64,000 nt of DNA from UBA7803 sp040219135 (GTDB taxonomy: Bacteria > Pseudomonadota > Gammaproteobacteria > Pseudomonadales > Azotimanducaceae), in the NCBI GenBank assembly GCA_040219135.1, contig JAVJTA010000017.1:434001-498000 (forward strand), written 5' to 3'. Under the pieces are notes generated by a model. That model was not told the DNA's origin. It searched no databases and saw nothing but the letters and a program-made list of their open reading frames with translations. The translations under genes and the position numbers were made by a program. How positions within the stretch are numbered: the first letter of the stretch is position 1; the number at the start of each line of letters is the position of its first letter. Shown one piece after another: positions 61,279-64,000 of the stretch.

Positions 61279-61710
61279 ATGCGATTAACTCGATATGCGG
61301 ACTACAGCCTACGCGTGCTCACATATCTTGCGGTGAATCCCGAAGGTTTCGGTACGATTCAGGGGATTTCCGAGGCATACGGAATCTCGCGAAATCACCT
61401 CATGAAGGTTGTTCTGCAGCTCAGTCGTAAGGGCTACATCGAAACGACGCGGGGTAAAGGAGGCGGATTGACCCTGAGAATGCCGCCGGATCGAATCACT
61501 GTTGGCCAAGTGGTGCGAGATATGGAGCCGGATTTGGATCTTGTTGAGTGCTTCGGCGAGGGCGGTCAGTGCGTCATTTCGCCGGCCTGCAAATTGAAGA
61601 CGGTGTTACGAGATGCGCTAGAGGCATTTCTGGACGTCCTTGACGAGTACACCGTATCCGATCTGGCGCGACCTCCAAGACCACTGGTCAGATTGCTATC
61701 GCTGGCTTAG
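61279..61710 (+). CDS. nsrR: NsrR-type Rrf2 repressor (NO sensor)
   Basis: A 143-residue Rrf2 protein. The winged HTH (ISEAYGISRNHLMKVVLQLSRKGYIETTRGKGGGL) is NsrR-like, as is ITVGQVVRDMEPDLDLVECF. Iron-sulfur cysteines are C91, C98 and C104. NsrR releases DNA when NO attacks its cluster. ATG 61279 follows AAGGAGG; the ATG at 61252 lies before that site and is rejected. Confidence 0.9.
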   Translation: MRLTRYADYSLRVLTYLAVNPEGFGTIQGISEAYGISRNHLMKVVLQLSRKGYIETTRGKGGGLTLRMPPDRITVGQVVRDMEPDLDLVECFGEGGQCVISPACKLKTVLRDALEAFLDVLDEYTVSDLARPPRPLVRLLSLA

Positions 61711-61851
61711 CTGGATGTAGCGTGATCGCCGATGCGCGCATCCGGAAATATTCGCTCGAGACGTCAGACAGAGCACATAGCGCAAGATGATGATTTCCGC
61801 GAGTACGCGTCTCCTCCTTGTCTTCAACACGAACTCGAGGATCCCGCTCCA

Positions 61852-62187
61852 ATGATCCCCGCTGATGTGGCTGCTCGTCTCAACCAATTGCTGGAGGGTG
61901 AACGCGCGGGTGCGATGGGAGTTCTCGATATGAACGCTGTGGTGGGGGAGGAGCTTCAGCGTGTGTTGGATGCGGTGGCCAAAGATGAGGCGAGGTTTTG
62001 CTCCATGCTGCGCCGACACCTCGTGCGTCATGGCTATGAGCCGAGCAGAGAGGTCGGTGTGTTCTACGAGAAGCCGACCAGGCGGCCCACACTTGAGGAC
62101 AAACTTCGCTTACTCGATCGTGGTCAGTCTGCTGTCGTCCCGCCTGCGCAACTCAGCCATGAACGCTCCAATCTCTTACCAGGGTAG
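61852..62187 (+). CDS. DUF6306-like protein, C-terminus altered
   Basis: A 111-residue protein: MIPADVAARLNQLLEGERAGAMGV resembles the DUF6306-type (ferritin-like) start, and KPTRRPTLEDKLRLLDRGQS matches the family middle. The last 23 residues differ from the expected form and run into the integrase remnant at 62153, so the 3' end was probably replaced. Family identity is by recollection of motifs only. Confidence 0.55.
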   Translation: MIPADVAARLNQLLEGERAGAMGVLDMNAVVGEELQRVLDAVAKDEARFCSMLRRHLVRHGYEPSREVGVFYEKPTRRPTLEDKLRLLDRGQSAVVPPAQLSHERSNLLPG

Positions 62188-62547
62188 GGCAAGGGTGGTG
62201 GGCGACCTTGTGGGGCTTAGAAGGTCGAGCCAGCAGGTGCTCGTGGTTGTGGTTCCAGGCAGCCGGATTGTCGCCGGTGCGGTAGTCGCTCACCTTTGCC
62301 CGCCATCACGGCTTCCATGCGTTGGCGAACTCGACGTGCGGTCTCCGTCTTCGTCGTCCGGATCGGCTCCAACACGTTCGCGACAATGGGCTAGCTCTAC
62401 CTGATCCACGGGTAGGCTGCCAATCATCGGCGTGGTACCCATCTCGAGGGAGCTGACCCAATCCCGCGCGTGGCGGTCGGCATGTTTTCCAGGACGCTTC
62501 AACCGCTTCACCTGGTAGGCGGCCAGGGCGGGAGCTTTCTTCGGCAT
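62153..62547 (-). pseudogene. P4-type tyrosine recombinase (integrase) remnant
   Basis: Minus-strand pieces in three frames read as one family: MPKKAPALAAYQVKRLKRPGKHA (start), then HARDWVSSLEM and PVDQVELAH, then VLEPIRTTKTETARRVRQRMEAV (62375 down), then YRTGDNPAAWNHNHEHLLA and KPHKVAHHP. This is the N-terminal half of a P4/DUF4102-type integrase with an internal deletion and frameshifts. The catalytic C-terminal domain is gone, so it is inactive. Confidence 0.85.
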
Positions 62548-62806
62548 GTGGGAATCGAACCTCGTTACCCAAACTCCCGGCTGTACAATGAATTGGCGAA
62601 TGGTTCCAACCGCTGTTCCCCGCAAGTTTGTCGAGGAAGGGAAAATGACGCTCAACACGCAGTCAGGACCACGATGGTTCCAACACACACCCTCTAGTTG
62701 GGTGCAACAGGATGCTACGGGAAAGTACAAGAAAGTCGTGTAACTGTTTGATTGAGAACGAGTTAGTGATCCTGTATGCGACAGTCTGGGATTGCGTGGT
62801 GGCACT
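62548..62806. other. non-coding right end of the island
   Basis: About 260 bp with no gene I can support. A tRNA T-loop-like GGTTCGATTCC reads on the minus strand just before the integrase start (around 62550-62563), without flanking stems. Confidence 0.4.
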
Positions 62807-62821
62807 TGGCGGGGCTATCAA
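62807..62821 (+). other. right attachment-type direct repeat
   Basis: TGGCGGGGCTATCAA is a near copy of the tRNA-Arg(CCU) 3' end at 46266. It defines a 16.5-kb island. Directly to its right lies the CaiB promoter region. Confidence 0.75.
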
Positions 62822-62833
62822 AAATAGTGCTAT

Positions 62834-62857
62834 AAAACAAACAGTCGTGTTGAGTCT
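62834..62857. promoter_or_regulatory. weak match to the 24-bp operator, copy J
   Basis: Left half AAAACAAACA is close to that of copies B and G. Right half TGTTGAGTCT keeps only the TG and some positions. It lies 52 bp before the CaiB gene, just outside the island end. Confidence 0.3.
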
Positions 62858-62908
62858 CTCGAATTGGTCTAGAACCCACCTGACTCGCCGTGGCGGCTGG
62901 GGGAAACG

Positions 62909-64000
62909 ATGACAGAAGGAACTCGCAGCGGGCCGCTCGCGGACCTGACCATCGTCGATTGCACGATGGCCCTGGCCGGACCGTTCGGCTCCGCCATTCT
63001 GGCGGATCTGGGTGCGGACGTGATCAAGATCGAGCCGCCCGCGGGCGACATGAGCCGGGGCACGCCGCCGCACCCGCCGGATTTCGCGACCCCGACTTCC
63101 GGTCGCCGGGCCGGTTGCGACTATGGCGGCTACTTCGCGAGCATCAACCGCAACAAGCGCTCCATCAAACTGGACCTCAAGGATCCAGCGGATCGCGAGA
63201 TCTTCCTCGGCATGTGCGAACGGGCGGACGCGGTGCTCGAGAACACCCGGGCCGGGGTCATGGACAGACTCGGCTGCGGCTACGAGACCGTGGCGGCGCG
63301 CAATCCGCGAATCGTCTATGCCGCGATCCGCGGGTTCGGCGATCCGCGCACCGGCGAGAGCCCGTACGTCGACTGGCCGGCGTTCGACATCGTCGCCCAG
63401 AGCATGGGCGGGCTTGCTCACATCACCGGCCCGGACTCCGGCACCGGATATCCGTGCGGGGCCAGCGTGGGCGATCTGTATCCCGGCACGCTGATGGCGC
63501 TCGGGGTGGTTGCCGCCGTGCATCACGCCCGGACCTCGGGACGTGGCCAGTTCGTCGACGTCGCCATGTACGACGCCATCACGTTCCTCTGCGAGACGGT
63601 GGTGGCCAACTACGGCTACGACCGGGTGTCGCTCGGACCGCGGGACTCCGGGCATCCAAATCTCTGCCCGTTCGACATCTATCCCGCCGCAGACGGCTCG
63701 GTGGCCATAGCCGCGCCCCGGCCGAAGCAGTGGGAGGCGCTGTGCGCCGCCATGGGCCGACCGGATCTGATCGACGATGAACGCAGCCGTGACGTGCGGG
63801 CGCGTTCGGCGCATCGCGAGTTCGTCAACGCGGCCATTGAATCCTGGGCGGCGACGCGAACCCGGGCCGACGTGATGTCAGCCCTGGGCGGCGAGGTGCC
63901 GTGCGGTCCGGTGAACACCGCGGCGGACCTGTTCGCCGATCCGCATCTCAAGGCACGCAACATGATCTGCGAGGTGGCGCTGCCGGGAGACAACCCTCGG
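62909..64000 (+). CDS. CaiB/BaiF-family CoA transferase (partial, runs off end)
   Basis: At least 364 residues of a class III CoA transferase: VDCTMALAGPFGSAILADLGADVIKIEPPAGD, FASINRNKRSIKLDLKDP and catalytic Asp189 in ASVGDLYPG. It swaps CoA between carboxylic acids or acts on a bile-acid-like or other CoA ester. ATG 62909 follows GGGGGAAACG. The C-terminus is outside the window. Its high-GC style and function match the 1-37 kb catabolic region rather than the island. Confidence 0.93.
   Translation, partial: MTEGTRSGPLADLTIVDCTMALAGPFGSAILADLGADVIKIEPPAGDMSRGTPPHPPDFATPTSGRRAGCDYGGYFASINRNKRSIKLDLKDPADREIFLGMCERADAVLENTRAGVMDRLGCGYETVAARNPRIVYAAIRGFGDPRTGESPYVDWPAFDIVAQSMGGLAHITGPDSGTGYPCGASVGDLYPGTLMALGVVAAVHHARTSGRGQFVDVAMYDAITFLCETVVANYGYDRVSLGPRDSGHPNLCPFDIYPAADGSVAIAAPRPKQWEALCAAMGRPDLIDDERSRDVRARSAHREFVNAAIESWAATRTRADVMSALGGEVPCGPVNTAADLFADPHLKARNMICEVALPGDNPR

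Noticed and set aside
62550..62563. GGTTCGATTCC, a T-loop-like sequence on the minus strand beside the integrase start, as a second tRNA att site
   Set aside because: The flanking bases do not pair as a T stem and no tRNA body is found; the 62807 repeat explains the island better.
62663..63814. A 383-codon minus-strand frame opposite the CaiB gene
   Set aside because: CaiB motifs on the plus strand are clear; the opposite frame has none.
1..64000. CRISPR arrays, rRNA genes, prophage structural genes, secondary-metabolite synthases
   Set aside because: No regularly spaced repeats, rRNA-like sequence, capsid or tail genes, or PKS/NRPS modules were seen.

Overview
The window is high-GC DNA from a Gram-negative bacterium, most likely a gammaproteobacterium. 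The basis for that is a TonB-dependent receptor, ubiquinone genes ubiG and coq7, a Tat-exported HiPIP, a Na+-pumping oxaloacetate decarboxylase (oadG-oadA-oadB) and an NsrR-type regulator. No rRNA or species marker is present, so the placement is inference.

Positions 1-37 kb are a dense catabolic region. It holds eight short-chain dehydrogenases, two Rieske oxygenase alpha subunits, a P450, five NTF2-fold proteins (one a limonene-epoxide-hydrolase type), a nitroreductase, an acetoin-dehydrogenase-like set (E1alpha, E1beta, AcoX, E2), two APH-type phosphotransferases, an acyl-CoA synthetase, an acyl-CoA dehydrogenase, a zinc alcohol dehydrogenase, a rubredoxin, an LLM flavin enzyme, a class III aminotransferase, two ThuA-like proteins, a GPH/MFS transporter and a TonB receptor. 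Together they look like uptake, oxygenation and CoA-dependent breakdown of a hydrophobic, probably cyclic or terpenoid/steroid-like compound. The substrate cannot be read from sequence. Nine good copies of one 24-bp dyad, with 10-bp half-sites close to AAAACMGTCA and TGACGGTTTT four bases apart, sit in front of most of these operons, often in divergent promoters. A TetR-family gene at 18530-19180 is the obvious candidate regulator.

Positions 37.5-46.3 kb are core genes: HiPIP, ubiG, coq7, a 268-bp fold-back element, a YdjM-like membrane protein, a DUF481 outer-membrane protein, a glyoxalase II, tRNA-Arg(ACG), oadGAB and tRNA-Arg(CCU).

Positions 46,280-62,821 look like a genomic island inserted at tRNA-Arg(CCU). 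The last 15 bp of the tRNA region recur with one mismatch at 62807-62821, and a decayed P4-type integrase lies just inside the right end. The island carries a universal stress protein, aidB, a respiratory cluster, rnk, a lone sdhB operon and nsrR. The respiratory cluster encodes a CuA subunit II, a heme-copper subunit I whose active-site Tyr is replaced by Gln, SCO/SenC, a cytochrome b-ferredoxin-MvhD fusion, heme A synthase, a second SCO, and a second subunit-I-like protein lacking the CuB His pair. The missing Tyr, the nsrR gene and possible NsrR boxes suggest NO reduction rather than ordinary O2 respiration. This is the most interesting system in the window.

Right of the island (62.9 kb on) the catabolic gene content resumes with a CaiB-family CoA transferase that runs off the end.
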